The notes below the pieces were generated by a model, which saw only the letters and a list, made by a program, of their open reading frames with translations, did no database searches and was not told the origin of the DNA. Shown here piece after piece: positions 39,458 through 51,595 of a DNA stretch of 64,000 nt; within the stretch, counting starts at the first letter, position 1; the number at the start of each line of letters is the position of its first letter. This stretch comes from Flectonema sp. DT1601 (Eukaryota > Euglenozoa > Diplonemea > Diplonemida > Diplonemidae), in the NCBI GenBank assembly GCA_964019425.1, contig OZ025797.1:372001-436000 (forward strand), written 5' to 3'. The position numbers were made by a program, and so were the translations under genes.

Positions 39458-41269
39458 ATGCGACCTCTGCTTTGGTTATTAGTATTCGCATCACTGATCT
39501 CTTCCTCAAATGCGCTTCAGATTGAGCTTACAGTTAATTCCGCATGGCCTTCAGCAGAGCGAATTAAAATTCGTGCTACGGTTCAGAACGGTGCTTCGCA
39601 AGATCTAGGACAAGCTACTTTTACTGGGTCAGGCAATCCAACTGTGATATTGAACTCAGGATCACAGCTTCCACCGTCGACAAATCCGCGCGATATAACT
39701 AAAATCCTGTTCTTTTTTACTGCCGGCAGAACGACAGATGGTCCCAGAGTAATTATTGATAGTACAATACAACTATTAACACCAGGTGTGGGACAAGGTA
39801 GAATTCCATTCACATGTTATACCTGGGCAGGGGGAAGCCTGAATTCTGGATTGCTTCCAAATGCTTACTTACAAGACGTCGCTACAGGACGTGATACATA
39901 TCCTGAGTGTTATCCATACGTAACGGGAACTGAATCCTTAACCCAATCCTTAACTAAATCATTTACGGTTGGATCATTAACTGAAACACTATCTGTATCG
40001 AAATCCTTAACTAAATCATCAACTGAAACGCTAACTGTATCAAAATCCTTAACTAAGTCATCAACTGAAACATTAACTGTTCCACTTGATTATGCCCTTC
40101 CAGAGTTTGCTGTTGACGAAGGCTCAGCACTCGAAGGGTCGCAGTCAGAACCTGCGGTCGCTTCCTTCGCTGATGGCGGAGTTGTTGTTTGTTGGACTTC
40201 TCAAAATCGTGAGTTAGTCAGAAGATATGAATTTAATATATTTTGCTTAATGTTTGATGTGACAGGAGCAGAGCAAGGATCTAAATTTCAAATTAACTCC
40301 AACAATTTGGGAACACAGCAGTCTCCTTCAGTAGCTGTCCTTCAAGGGAATTCTATTGTTGTTGTATGGAACAGTGACCACCTGTTGGGTCACAACGTTA
40401 TTTCTCGTCAGTTTGACAACGGAGTTGCGAATGCTGAAGGAGAAGTGATTCACAGTGCCCATCTCGCTTCAGGAAAGAAGACATTGCCTGATGTCGCTAG
40501 CATCCCTTCAACTAATTATTTTGTTATCTGTTGGCAATCTTTTGGCAGTGACGGTTCATATTTCGGAGTTTATGCTGTTCGTCATTCTGTAGGTGAGAGT
40601 AGCGTTCCGTTTCTGGTAAACACCGCGACGCAGTGGGATCAGACGGATGCAAAGGTTGCTTGCTTCACTGACGGTGGGTATGTAATTACTTGGGGGAGTT
40701 ATACTACTGGCACTGCTAGTGACATATTCATGAAGAGATACAACGCATTGGATGTTGCTCAAACTCCTTCGGATGAAAAGGTAAACTCGGATGACGCGAA
40801 TACCGAACGTGCTCCAGCGATTGCGAGATTCTCTGACAACACATTCATGATTGTGTGGGTTAGGATTACTACTACTGATTCGACATTATGGGCAGCAACA
40901 TTTGATGCAACAGGTTCTCGGGTTGTAACTGAATTCCGTGTTGACACCGATGTCGGTCTTCGAGTTCGCAACTGTGACATCGTAACTTTGAATGATGACA
41001 CAGTTCTTATTACTTGGGGAGCATCAAACGCTGCTGGTACTAGTTTCGGAACATATGCTCGTCGCTTCACTCGAATTGTTAGTGTTTTGCCTGCGGAATA
41101 CCAGAATCAGTTTCTTATTAATGAAAACACTGCAGGAGAGAAACTAAAACCCAAAGTTGAGAAGTTTGGTCCTTGGGGATTCTTCATCACGTGGCAAACT
41201 ACTGATCCGAATTCTGAAAGTGACATTACTGGAAAATGGTACCCCGAATATAAACCAATTCTTTTTTAG
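39458..41269 (+). CDS. secreted seven-bladed propeller protein, copy 3
   Basis: 603 residues. It is nearly identical to copy 2 in signal peptide, N-terminal module and propeller. The Thr/Ser stalk has two rather than three 14-residue units, which accounts exactly for the 14-residue length difference. Acceptor AG is at 39420-39421, and the 5' flank carries a retroposon insertion. Confidence 0.75.
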   Translation: MRPLLWLLVFASLISSSNALQIELTVNSAWPSAERIKIRATVQNGASQDLGQATFTGSGNPTVILNSGSQLPPSTNPRDITKILFFFTAGRTTDGPRVIIDSTIQLLTPGVGQGRIPFTCYTWAGGSLNSGLLPNAYLQDVATGRDTYPECYPYVTGTESLTQSLTKSFTVGSLTETLSVSKSLTKSSTETLTVSKSLTKSSTETLTVPLDYALPEFAVDEGSALEGSQSEPAVASFADGGVVVCWTSQNRELVRRYEFNIFCLMFDVTGAEQGSKFQINSNNLGTQQSPSVAVLQGNSIVVVWNSDHLLGHNVISRQFDNGVANAEGEVIHSAHLASGKKTLPDVASIPSTNYFVICWQSFGSDGSYFGVYAVRHSVGESSVPFLVNTATQWDQTDAKVACFTDGGYVITWGSYTTGTASDIFMKRYNALDVAQTPSDEKVNSDDANTERAPAIARFSDNTFMIVWVRITTTDSTLWAATFDATGSRVVTEFRVDTDVGLRVRNCDIVTLNDDTVLITWGASNAAGTSFGTYARRFTRIVSVLPAEYQNQFLINENTAGEKLKPKVEKFGPWGFFITWQTTDPNSESDITGKWYPEYKPILF

Positions 41270-41689
41270 TTTTCTTTTTTCAATTTATTTCTTATTGATT
41301 TTCAAGAACATAATTGAAACGAGGAGTCATTCATTCAGTTGACTGGTTTTATACGATAGCACACCCTCACTTGTCCTCAACTTGCTTCCTGTCGGATCTC
41401 AGTCATGTATGAGTTCTCGTTATCATTCCTTCTTTTATTGTGTTTTCTAGACGATAATACCTCGTGAGCTTCACTCACACCGAATCATGCAACCCTTTTC
41501 TGTTTCTGTTTGTTTGGAGTTGTCAGCCCAATTCAATAAATAGAGAAAGTCTCGTTGTATTGTGATAACCTAATGTTACCCCTGCGAACCTGACTTGCTT
41601 CGTGATTTTATATTCTGCTCTATAAAGTTGATTGGTCAAACTTCCTCCTCGAATTTCTTTCCTCTTTCGACCCTCGCAATATTTTAACT

Positions 41690-42300
41690 TAGGTCCGGCG
41701 CAGTTATGACCTTAAACTGACTGTCATCTTACCTGATCCTTTTGGTTTTCATTTCTTGCTGAGTGATATGGCTATGTGCTGCCCAAATCTTTTGTGGTAC
41801 ATTTCTAAAGCTTTTCGGTAAGCCCACAGTACACTTATAATGCTTTGGACAACTGGGGGTGAACGATCCTCGGTACTGTTCCGGGGTTTTCTATTTTCTT
41901 TCGTGGAGTGTGGGCATATGGCACATGTGGTCGTATTATAAAGAAAGATGTATATGAAAGAAAGAAGATTTTTTATTTTTTTCACCTTCCCCCCACTCCC
42001 AGATCATTTCTCTTTTATTTTCTTTAGTTGTTTACAACCTGTTAGCCTCTGGGCAAGGTGGAGGCTGGAAGTCGATCACTTCCAGCAAATACTATGAAAC
42101 TACAATCTTCGCGATTGGGTCCTTACTGATGCGGGCTACCCAGACCCCTCGTGGTCATCAGTTTGTATTTTGCTAACTATACTAAACTAACTAACAGCTC
42201 TTATTATCCTTTGATGTTAGGAAACTGCAGAAATGAATACTTTTCTTTTATTAATCTCTACTTTTCTTATTCTCACTTTTCTGTTCTAAAATTAATGATA
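41690..42300 (+). other. 610-bp segment absent from the copy-2 locus
   Basis: The sequences after propeller copies 2 and 3 match up to TCGCAATATTTTAACTT. Copy 2 then continues directly with TGTTTGTTTATTTGTGCC, whereas here about 610 bp intervene before the same words. The extra part holds no gene; its end (42197-42295) matches 33085-33180. It is either an insertion here or a deletion in copy 2. Confidence 0.6.
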
Positions 42301-42596
42301 CTAACTTTGTTTGTTTATTTGTGCCATGGGTTTCAGCATCAGTATTGGCTGAGGCTATAAAATGGTCGACCCCGGATTTCCTACCGTATTATTAGTGTTC
42401 TCTTTTGAGGATCTACGTAACTAATATTCGGTGATTGTTTAGATCCTCTAATTGATTCGTAATGATTATTTCTTTATGATAACTCAATAATAATATTGAT
42501 TACACTAGTTAGTTATCTGTGAATGAGAAGTTTATATTGTTGATATGTTGTGTTGCATCACTAATCTTTCATATCTTACAGGCTTCACACACTACG

Positions 42597-43667
42597 ATGT
42601 GGCGCCCTGAACGGGATTGCAAGAAGATACCAGTTAGCACATTAGGTAGTCACATTCAAAAGTTGTACCAAAAAGCTGGTGAGGGTTACGGTGAAAGAAC
42701 AGAACTGGATTTAGAATGGGAAGAACTGTCACGGTATCACAAAGAAATGATAGGCGATGGTGAGGTTTGGTTGACTGGACAAATGCCTGCAAACAGGTCA
42801 AAGAATAGATACGCTGATGTGTTACCTAATGATGACACCAGAGTTAAATTAAAGAAGAAAAGAGGTGAGGGAGGAGAAATCATCCCTTCATCAGACTACA
42901 TTAACAGTAATTTTATTGATGGTAAGGTGTTCTGTCTTCCAAATAACAACTACATATGTGCACAAGCACCGACATCGTCAACGGTTGACGACTTTTGGCG
43001 TATGGTTTGGGAGAATAGTGTCTCACTGATACTAATGTTAACTAAGGAAGTTGAATCCGATAGGAAAAAATGTGTTCCATACTGGCCCGCATATCCTAGC
43101 GATGAAAATAAAGATCCGATATTGAGATCAGGTGAGTTCGTAGTAAGCTGGCATGCGGAACCAAGTGAACAACCAGACAACAGTGTTGATGGTGAACTTA
43201 TTAAAAATTATTTAAAAATCTCAGGTTCCAATGGAAAGAGTAGAATTATCCTACATGTTCAACACGTTGCTTGGCCAGATCATGGAGTACCCGAACAACA
43301 TGAGGGGTTTTGTGAACTGTTAAGAGTAACAGATGACTTTAATAATATATTGAGAGCACCTTCTGCGTCTAATTCAGAGACTGCACCTACTCTTGTTCAC
43401 TGTTCAGCTGGTATCGGTCGAACTGGTTGTTTTCTTGGCATTCATATTATCACAACACTTTATAAGAAATATCTAAGTCACTTACGTAACTCTGTGATAC
43501 CAGCAAGTCATCCATTCTCAGTCGATATTGTTGGGACTATAATGGAATTACGTTCTCAAAGAGCTGGGATGGTTCAGTCCATTGAGCAGTTGGAATTCAT
43601 GTACACAGCTCTCCTTTCGGAACTTGATAGGATTTCTAAGGAATACACCAACGAAGCTCTTACTTAA
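42597..43667 (+). CDS. classical protein tyrosine phosphatase
   Basis: 356 residues from the first ATG after the acceptor (CTTTCATATCTTACAG, AG at 42580-42581). It is a complete classical PTP domain: KNRYADVLPND (phosphotyrosine loop), SDYINSNFIDG, YICAQAPTSSTVDDFWRMVW, the WPD loop WPDHGVP at about 226, the catalytic loop HCSAGIGRTG at about 268 (Cys269, Arg275), and the Q loop RAGMVQSIEQ. All catalytic residues are present, so it should hydrolyse phosphotyrosine in the cytosol. There is no membrane segment and no extra domain. A frame upstream of the ATG is open but lacks a Met. The gene belongs to the duplicated block; two truncated relics of its 5' end lie upstream. Confidence 0.9.
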   Translation: MWRPERDCKKIPVSTLGSHIQKLYQKAGEGYGERTELDLEWEELSRYHKEMIGDGEVWLTGQMPANRSKNRYADVLPNDDTRVKLKKKRGEGGEIIPSSDYINSNFIDGKVFCLPNNNYICAQAPTSSTVDDFWRMVWENSVSLILMLTKEVESDRKKCVPYWPAYPSDENKDPILRSGEFVVSWHAEPSEQPDNSVDGELIKNYLKISGSNGKSRIILHVQHVAWPDHGVPEQHEGFCELLRVTDDFNNILRAPSASNSETAPTLVHCSAGIGRTGCFLGIHIITTLYKKYLSHLRNSVIPASHPFSVDIVGTIMELRSQRAGMVQSIEQLEFMYTALLSELDRISKEYTNEALT

Positions 43668-44591
43668 ATGAAATGGAACTGAGAATCACTGAACCACAGC
43701 TGCTATTTCTAAGACCTGTCGAAAAGCAATAACGTAGTTGCTTGACTTCATTTCCCTTTTTTTAATTTTTTTTTTATATTTTTTTTTAAATTATTTTTTG
43801 GAAACTATTAATTACACTACAGTGCGCACACCAACAGTATTTAAAATTACAAATTTATTTGATTGGGATCTCAGCACATCATTATCATCTTAGCTGGTCT
43901 TTAGGTTTACAGATTACCTGTTAACCACTCAGGTAGATCATAAGAGATGGCATGTTCCTTCTTATTAGGCTTTTAGGTACCCTAGAATTATTTCTTACCT
44001 CAGTGACTAACACGTTTTTTCAGGGAATAGATATTCTGCTGGAGAAGGCGTGTCCCGTATTTAGAAAAAAACGGGCTTGGTGGCAACTGAAAAAAAAAAT
44101 ATAGAAACACGCGAGAAATTATGATTATCCTTTTTCAGGAACTAACATTGGACTATGAACCCAATAGCGAGTTACAGTCTTTTTCTTCACTCTCTTGTCA
44201 CCGAAGGCTCACTGAATAGATTGCCTTAATTTTAGTTTACAAAACTACTGTCGGTATTGATAGGGCAGTTCTTTGAGCGAGTCTGATTTGTTTGTTTTTT
44301 TTTGGTGCAATACGATTTCCCCCCCCCCTTTCTTTTCCCCCACCTTACAATTTTGTCCTCACGCTTCATGCAATCAAATAACCGGCTCCTGTTCCTATAC
44401 TTGATGGGCTGTTTTTTTTTTTTTTATATTTTCTTTTTACCCCTTTTTTCGTTTTTCGTTTTCCTTTTTTTTTGTTTTCAAATTCAATTTTATTAAGAAA
44501 AAAAAAAAAACAAAAAAACAAACCCATCTCAAGGTCTCACCGTGCATTGTTTCTGGGCCGTTCCCTATCCCACTAACTCATCGTCATTTCA

Positions 44592-44625
<34 letters not shown>

Positions 44626-46445
44626 AGCTACCTCAACAAGCTGCTCCGGAGAAAAAAGAAAATAATAATAATAATAATAATAATAACATCGGGTATCTCC
44701 CTTAACACAGAAGAGTGATGTATTTCTCTTCGGTGGAACAACCTCTGAGGGTTGCTTGCATGGATTGGGAACGTTTGTTAGAAAAGAGAAATTATCCCCT
44801 TGTAAAAACACACACTTATTTTCCCCTTTCACCTTTTTTCCTCTTGTAGAATTAATTATTTCTGCAGTGTAAACTACTAATCAAGGTCTCGTTCGTACAG
44901 ATGTGGGTAATTTGTTTGCTTCATCGTTTCGCAATAATATAGTTTATACGCATTCTTCAGAACACCGATTCAAAAATTAGTCTTTTCATCTAAGGGTGGT
45001 TCAGGGACACTGAATAAGGAATGACTTTGAAAATTGTTTGAACAACCCTTTCTGTCCTGTCAACTAACTGGACTCGCACGCAGTTCGTACTCGGAATTTT
45101 TGCAAAAAAAAAAAAAAAATGAAAATTACGCTGACTGCACAGCCTTGCTGGGCATATCTTTGGTATGTCTTTAGTGCTGCGCACAGTCGAGCTGCCACCC
45201 AGGTGGTATCCTCAGACTGCCGGTGCAGCAATGAACAGGATAACAAGAGATGCAAAATCGAAAAACAAAAACTTGTGACTGCTGGTGAATATCGGTTTTC
45301 TTGGTGTTCTGAAGAATGTGTAATGAAATTTTTTTTCTTCTTTTTTCCTATTATAAACCTAGTTTGATGGGAAAAAGGAAGGGGAAAAAAAAAAAAAAAA
45401 AAGCATTTCCGTAATTTCTTGGTGCTTTCGTACAAACAAAATCAAGAACGAGCAGGCCTCTTTCCCCCATCTTTTTTTATTATTTGCAATGGCAAAGCAA
45501 TCCGTTCTGTAAGAAGTCCGTTAGTGTGGAAGTACACAAAAACCTTTCTAAAAAATCATTGTTTCTTTTGTGGTTTAAGTCAAGACTATTTTTTATTCTT
45601 TTTTTTTTTTTGCGAACCAAACATCTGCCAGCTCGATTTATAGCGAGTAGGTTGCTTATGTTTTGGCTTTTTTCCCGTTGTTTTCGGGAAGCCTTCAGGT
45701 TGCTTGAAATCGTTAGTAAGGAAGATCGTATCAACTTATGTTTTTGGGAAGTGGAGGGAGAAAAAAAAAAAAAAAAAAAAAAAGGAGGAAGCTTCACCCA
45801 GCGCGGTGAAAATAATCTGAGGGACGACCCTCCATAACAGGAAAGAGGTCAGTAACATTATAGTACTCCCACAGCACCAACCCCTCAATATTACCCCTAT
45901 TCTTTACGCGAGCTTTTTTTTTATTATTTGTTTTTTTTGTAACATTGTCGTTTTATTTTTCTCAAATATTTTCTATTTTTTTAGGGGGGGTGGGATAATA
46001 TTCTTGCTCACTCAACAGGGTTATTATTTTTTTTTGCATTTAACAAGTATTGTAAGAACGAAAAAGAATGTTGGCAGCACACGTAAACCTCCTTTAGCTT
46101 TATCAGTTTAAGTCGGTTCACGGTTTCGTGCACAAACAAAATTTTTTCTCGGAAATTCCCAGGTCTCTGTGACGACTAGTTTTTTTCTTTGCACCGACGA
46201 AGTCGGAGAAGAGGCTATTCAGATTAAGAGCCGCCTATTTATTATGTCATGTTATCTATTTCCCTGCGCGCCAGTAATACTGTCTGCGATCAACAAATAT
46301 AAAGGCTTTATCTGAATGGTTTTCTTTTTTTTATTCTCCTCATTTTTGTTTCATGTGTTTTTATTGTTCTTCTTTTCTCCCTATGTCAGGCCGTTAAAAA
46401 GAGGAAGATGAAAAGAGCTGCCTACACTGAAAAGATTTAAGGTTA

Positions 46446-46488
<43 letters not shown>

Positions 46489-46679
46489 TTTTTCTTCTTC
46501 CCTTTCTCCTTCCAATATTTTTTTTAAAAAAAAAAGATTTGCTCACTAGCCGAAGCTATAAAAACACAATCTCCGTGATTGGGGGGTCCTCTACTACCGC
46601 AGTCATAAGTTCTGGTCTCCGCTGATATTTATTATTTTTCTTTTTTTTTTTCCTTCCCAATCTCAGGTCGTTTTTAACG
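43668..46679. other. 3-kb intergenic region, no gene seen
   Basis: Long A/T homopolymers (44593-44624, 45102-45119, 45384-45402, 45758-45783), an (AAT)n tract near 44661-44686, and a (TTG)n tract of 13-14 units at about 46447-46488. Frames are low complexity. Just upstream of the next gene the motif GCTATAAAA (46553-46561) resembles GGCTATAAAATGG upstream of the phosphatase gene (42352). Confidence 0.5.
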
Positions 46680-47580
46680 ATGCTATTCCTCTCCGAATGG
46701 GATGATGTCGTTTCTACTGGAGTGCTTATATGGGTGGTCCCAATTTACTTAGCAGTGGTATTCTCGCTAAAGATGTATATGAGTTGGAGAGAACCGTTTG
46801 AATTAATGGCCGTGTTGAAAGGATATAATGCTGTTCAAATAGCTGTGTCGGCATTTATGACTTTCAATTTTGCAATAAATTTATCGCCATGGAATCCATT
46901 TATGCTGAATACGGAATTTACAGAACATGTTGAGAGATGGTGTTTCTTTCATTATATCGCAAAGTATTTGGACCTATTTGAGACTGTTGTTATTGTTTTA
47001 CGAAAAAGGAATTCTCAACTCACGACGTTACATTTATTTCACCACTCATCAATTTTGATAATTTGGGGTTTTTTACTGCAAGCTGGTCTTGCAAATGGAA
47101 CAGCTTCATTTGGTGCCTTCATCAACTCGTTAGTTCACACACTGATGTATGGTTACTTGTATGGCCATGGAGATTCAAGTTCTTGCATGGTTGTTATAAA
47201 CAAAAACTCAGTTGTAATTTGTCAAATTGGTCAATTCATCTCTTGCATAGCGCACGCTGTGTTAGCAATTGTTTTTGAAGAAAAAATCCCTTTTAAAGTT
47301 TGCCTACTTCAGTTGGCATATCACTTACTTCTGGTTCATTTATTTGTGAGAGCTTCGAGACAGGCTCAGGTGTGTTAAACGAACTCTGTTTATCTCTGTA
47401 ACTTATTGAGAAGAAAAGACAAAAAAAAAAAAAAAACAGAATCGTCGAAAAGCTTTAAAAGCCAGACTTCGCTATCAGCAACATCAACAACAAGAACCAA
47501 CTTCTGATGAAGAAAGATTTTCACCTAGATCACCGATGCATTCAAAAAGCTTATTAGAAAGTACTTCCAAAGACAAGTGA
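46680..47580 (+). CDS. ELO-type fatty acid elongase (two exons)
   Basis: Exon 1 is 46680-47369, exon 2 is 47440-47580; the joined product has 276 residues, the usual ELO length. A 70-bp GT-AG intron lies between; without it the product would stop after two intron codons. Motifs: KYLDLFETVVIVLRKR, the histidine box HLFHH at about 118-122, and NSLVHTLMYGYLYG. Several membrane helices are evident. ELO proteins are ER condensing enzymes joining malonyl-CoA to acyl-CoA. Exon 2 encodes a basic, Gln- and Ser-rich cytosolic tail. The ATG follows a pyrimidine-rich acceptor (TTCCTTCCCAATCTCAG, AG at 46665-46666). Confidence 0.92.
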
Positions 47581-48063
47581 GAACTACTGGAGCTGATCGA
47601 AATTCGGTCCTGAGTCTTAATCTTGAAATCTCTGAAGCTGGTCGTATTCTTCTGTTGACATTTATTATCTGAGATTATTGTCAGTAGATCTGAGATATCG
47701 TTTCTTCCCACCCAAAAACCTATTTTTTCAGGTCACTTTAATTGTGTAGTCTGATAACGAATTCCCCCTCCTATCTTTATTTTGCGACGGGGATCTGTTT
47801 TATAGGTTGCGCTATTCTAAGTCGAAATCCCAGTTTGCTGCTCTTGGGAGTGGATGAAACGATTGTACGGGGTTTTCTTTTTTCCTTGCAAAAATGATAG
47901 TTTATTATTATTTACTGCTCTTATTTTTTCCTTCCCAGAGAGTTTGACAAATGAGTGTCGCATGGTTGTGAAATAATACGTTCGATAGATAAAAAGTAAT
48001 TATAAATTATTAATTGTGTTATCAATCTGAATTTATTCACAGGCACGGGGTGCGAGGGGCACA

Positions 48064-50574
48064 ATGTCGTTCTTTTCTAAGTGCTGTGGCAAGCGTGAAG
48101 ATAAGCAGCCAGGAACACCAGACGACGAGCTTGAAAGTCGACGAGAAAGTCTCCTCCTGAGTATGATGAGTGGAGGTGGTAGAGACAAAAGTCGTAAAGA
48201 AAAAAGAACACCGATGTCTGAATTACTTCACACTGAGAGATCAGTTGAAAGTACCATACCTGAAGAAGAATACGAAGTTGGATTGAATCACGTTGTAAAA
48301 TACTTAAGAGTAGATCTAGAAAAAAGAGCTCATAAACGACTTCTAGTTGCCTACATTCCTTTGATAGTTGCTTTAACAATGTTAGCTTGGTATGGAAGAC
48401 CTTATGGTATTGAATCGTACAGTGATGCTCTACTACAGACTGAAGAGATAAAATCACTGCTACTACACGATCAGCTAATGAAAGCTCATGTAGAAGAAGA
48501 TTTATGGGAGTGGTTAGGACAGGCTCTTGTAAAAGTTTGGAGGTCTGTTCCAGCAAGAAATTGTGAGAACTCTCTTTGTAATCCGCAAACGGACGGAGCG
48601 AACTCACTTCCCATAGGAATTGCTTTAATACGACAATGGAGAGTGAGTATCGTACCATGTGGTGCTGTTGCTGGTCATGTTCATTTTGCTCTTTCTCCAT
48701 GTGATCTTTCTGCCCTTCCGTGTAATTGTTCTCATCGATATGATGATGAGTTCGGAAGTTCTACACCTTATGGACAAGAAAATGAATTTTTAACTGACAA
48801 GGACTTGAACTTGCCGAAAGATCCACTTCCACTAGCCACAAGAAGAACTCAGTTTGATGACACCTCTTCACAGTATTCTATAATGTATTCCTTTGATACA
48901 CCAATTGATGATATCATAGCTAATCTAACAGACATGAGGAATGCTAGTTGGATTGATCCATCAACACGTATTGTATCTCTTGAATTATTGTTTTATAATC
49001 CTGATTCAGAGTTCTTTCTTAGATCATCTTTTTACATGGAATTCTTTCAAACTGGAGGTGGTGACCCAGGCTTCACAATAAGGCCTCCATTCCAACTCGA
49101 TTCTTTTGGAGATTCTCAAATTATAACAGCAATGTCACTAATGACGTTTATATTCATTCCTATTCTACTGTATTGGGTTTACCTGAGCCTTGAGCTTAGG
49201 TTGGCTACAATGCAGTTTACGCTAGTCATTGCAACTGGACATATATTTGAGATACTACACGTAATTGTACTGGTGATGCTTTGTTTTGAAAGGGGAGTCA
49301 TGTGGAATCATGCGGCGTTTATGACTTCAGGATTCTTCTTTGAAGAGTTTCTAAGAAACGGATCATACGGTAGCGAGGAAGTTCTGCCTGAGTCGCATTT
49401 GATGTTTAACTACCTTAGTAGATATAATATTCATTGGGGTAATTATAATCAATGGTTAGCTGTTAGTGTCATTCTAACGTATCTTGGTACGTTCAAATAC
49501 CTTCAGAGAATTCACTGGCTAAATATGTTGTCTGAAACTGCAAAAAATGCCGCGGTTACTGTCCTGACATTGGCATTCTTATTCATGTGGTGTGTTTGTG
49601 CGTTTGCGCTTGCAGCCGTTTTGCTTTTTCATTATACATTAAGTGATTTTGAAACGCCAACCAACGCTGTTTCGGCCCTCCTCCGAACTTTTTTCCTCGA
49701 ACACGAAGCAGAGTATGTCGTTATGAGAGAGATGGAACCTCTTTTTTCACCAATGTTTTGGGTTTTTTTCCACGTAATTTGTAATTTTTTGCTCCTGAAC
49801 ATGGTCACTGGTGTTATCGTTACAACGTTCGACAACGTTCAGGGTCAGCGAGCTCGGATAGCAAAACAGAAAGAAATGAGATACGAAGAACAGATTGACA
49901 ACGATATTGAGGAAATACGTCACGGTAAACCCCTTGCTAAAGCTTCTTTAACACATACAACTTCGGCGAAAACAAGAATTAAACATGAGATAAAACAATT
50001 TTTTTCAACCAAATTATCATCCAACAGACAGCGTGCGATATTATTATCACAGTGGAAGGCAGCAGAACAGTTAGACATTCCCAGAAAGTCACTGAGAAAC
50101 GAGTATATGAGACGTGTGAATGTTTCAAAAGACGACATGAAACAAGCCTATGGAGACCTACTTACTGATATCGACATTGCAAAAATATTTGCAGGGAGTC
50201 AGTCGGAGACAATTAAAAACGAGAATCAGTATGTGTTATTGGCACAGTGTCTGGCTGAAATAGGACGTAATGTCGATCACAAATTTAGTATTCTCGATGC
50301 GAAACTTGCAGGTCTTGCAGCCAAACACGAGGTTCGCAATACTTCGACTGATCAAATTGCTTCTCTTTTATTAAAAATTAACGAGCAAGCTGCTGAAATA
50401 AAACGTTTAAGCGATATCCAATCTACCGCTGGGGCTCGTGCTGCACGAGGTCAACGTCTACGTGATCTCGACACTGAAAAAGATCATCTTTTGAACCAAC
50501 TAGCGGTGACTGAAGAATCTAACATACCCAGATACGACCTGCAGTCTGCAGTACATACCAACACAAACACTAGA

Positions 50575-50583
<9 letters not shown>
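48064..50583 (+). CDS. polycystin-2-like TRP channel
   Basis: 839 residues. A cytosolic Ser/Arg-rich N-terminus leads to TM1 at about 92-112. A large extracellular loop (about 115-350) shows polycystin-domain features: DLWEWLGQALVKV, IALIRQWRVSIVPC, paired Cys, and SWIDPSTRIVSLELLFYNP. TM2 to TM6 lie at about 352-376, 380-408, 462-482, 494-520 and 563-590. The pore region precedes HVICNFLLLNMVTGVIVTTFDN. The C-terminus is helical with a possible coiled coil (about 770-810). Family members are ciliary or ER cation channels; a flagellar location is inferred. Acceptor AG is at 48041-48042. No EF hand is obvious. Confidence 0.88.
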
Positions 50584-50606
<23 letters not shown>

Positions 50607-50948
50607 GTTTTACAACGTCCATTAAATTGCTTTATTGCAGTTCTTAACAAAATAGATTTTGAAATCGAAATAGAGGTAACCTCCATAAGGTCATGCTACC
50701 GAAAGCGGTTTTTATTTATGTTTAATTCTGACTTCTCTGTTCTTATATTCACAATGAAGAGTTATGTTGGATCTGAATGTGTAATAAATAAGTATTGTCT
50801 TTTTTTTTTTTATTAAAACAGGAAGAAGAAAGTAGAAAAAAAAAAGGAATGTCGGATTGCAGAACACAAACCAATTTATCAATTTCTTTGGATCAGTAAT
50901 CGTACCTGGTTATCTTTCTGATTGTTCTCCAAACAGCATCAAGACAAA

Positions 50949-51311
50949 ATGAATAAAAGAAAAAAAGGAGATGCTGATTCGGAAAGCAGCTCTTCAGAGG
51001 ATGAAGAAGAAGACACAATGGCTGATGCCTGTGTAAAGTGTCAGGAATCAGGAGGAGACTTGTGGTGGTCGTGTGATCGATGCATGAGTTGGTATCATCC
51101 AAAATGCTCAGGGCTACCAAAGAAAGCTCAAGAGGCACTCCAAGCCAGACTTGATAATAAAGAAGATCCGAAATGGACTTGTCAATCCTGTCTTGAGTCT
51201 CAGAAAACTAAAAAAAGTGGACCTTCTGCTCGCCCTTGGGAATGGAGTAAGTCTGAAGAACAACAAATGCTTGAAAAGTTTGAAGGATTCCTACGGAGGA
51301 AACTTTCTTAA
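50949..51311 (+). CDS. small PHD-finger protein
   Basis: 120 residues. A basic then acidic Ser/Glu start (MNKRKKGDADSESSSSEDEEED) leads to one PHD-type zinc finger: CVKC, then CDRC, WYHPKC, and a late W-T-C-x2-C (KWTCQSC), giving the C4-H-C3 order. The loop before the last pair is long (LPKKAQEALQARLDNKEDP). PHD fingers commonly read histone H3 tails. The tail is short and helical, so it may be a subunit of a chromatin complex (inference). The start is the first ATG after the acceptor TTGTTCTCCAAACAG. Confidence 0.85.
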   Translation: MNKRKKGDADSESSSSEDEEEDTMADACVKCQESGGDLWWSCDRCMSWYHPKCSGLPKKAQEALQARLDNKEDPKWTCQSCLESQKTKKSGPSARPWEWSKSEEQQMLEKFEGFLRRKLS

Positions 51312-51595
51312 ATTGAATTAACCTGCTCATCGTTTATCACTTCTGAGATATTAGAAATGTTTCATTTCATTTGTTAGCTTCTTTTTTGTATTTATGTAAT
51401 TTAGTATTTCGTATGGTTGTTTTTTTTTTTTGTTTGGTTCGTTTTATTCATTCGACATTTTTCAAAATTTCTTTTTATTTATTTATGCAGGTTTCTTGTG
51501 GTCAGCGAGTCTTACTAATACGAATCCCACCCCGTGGTGAGCTTAGACAGTAGATCGAGGTATTAAAAAGAATGACATTATTACTTTCAGACACA

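Noticed and set aside
46553-46561. TATA box (GCTATAAAA) upstream of the elongase and phosphatase genes
   Set aside because: Two matches in A/T-rich DNA are weak evidence, and Euglenozoan protein genes usually lack TATA promoters.
51482-51553. Short open exon after an acceptor-like CAG (VSCGQRVLLIRIPPRGELRQ)
   Set aside because: It could be a last exon of the PHD gene, but no donor near that gene's stop supports it.
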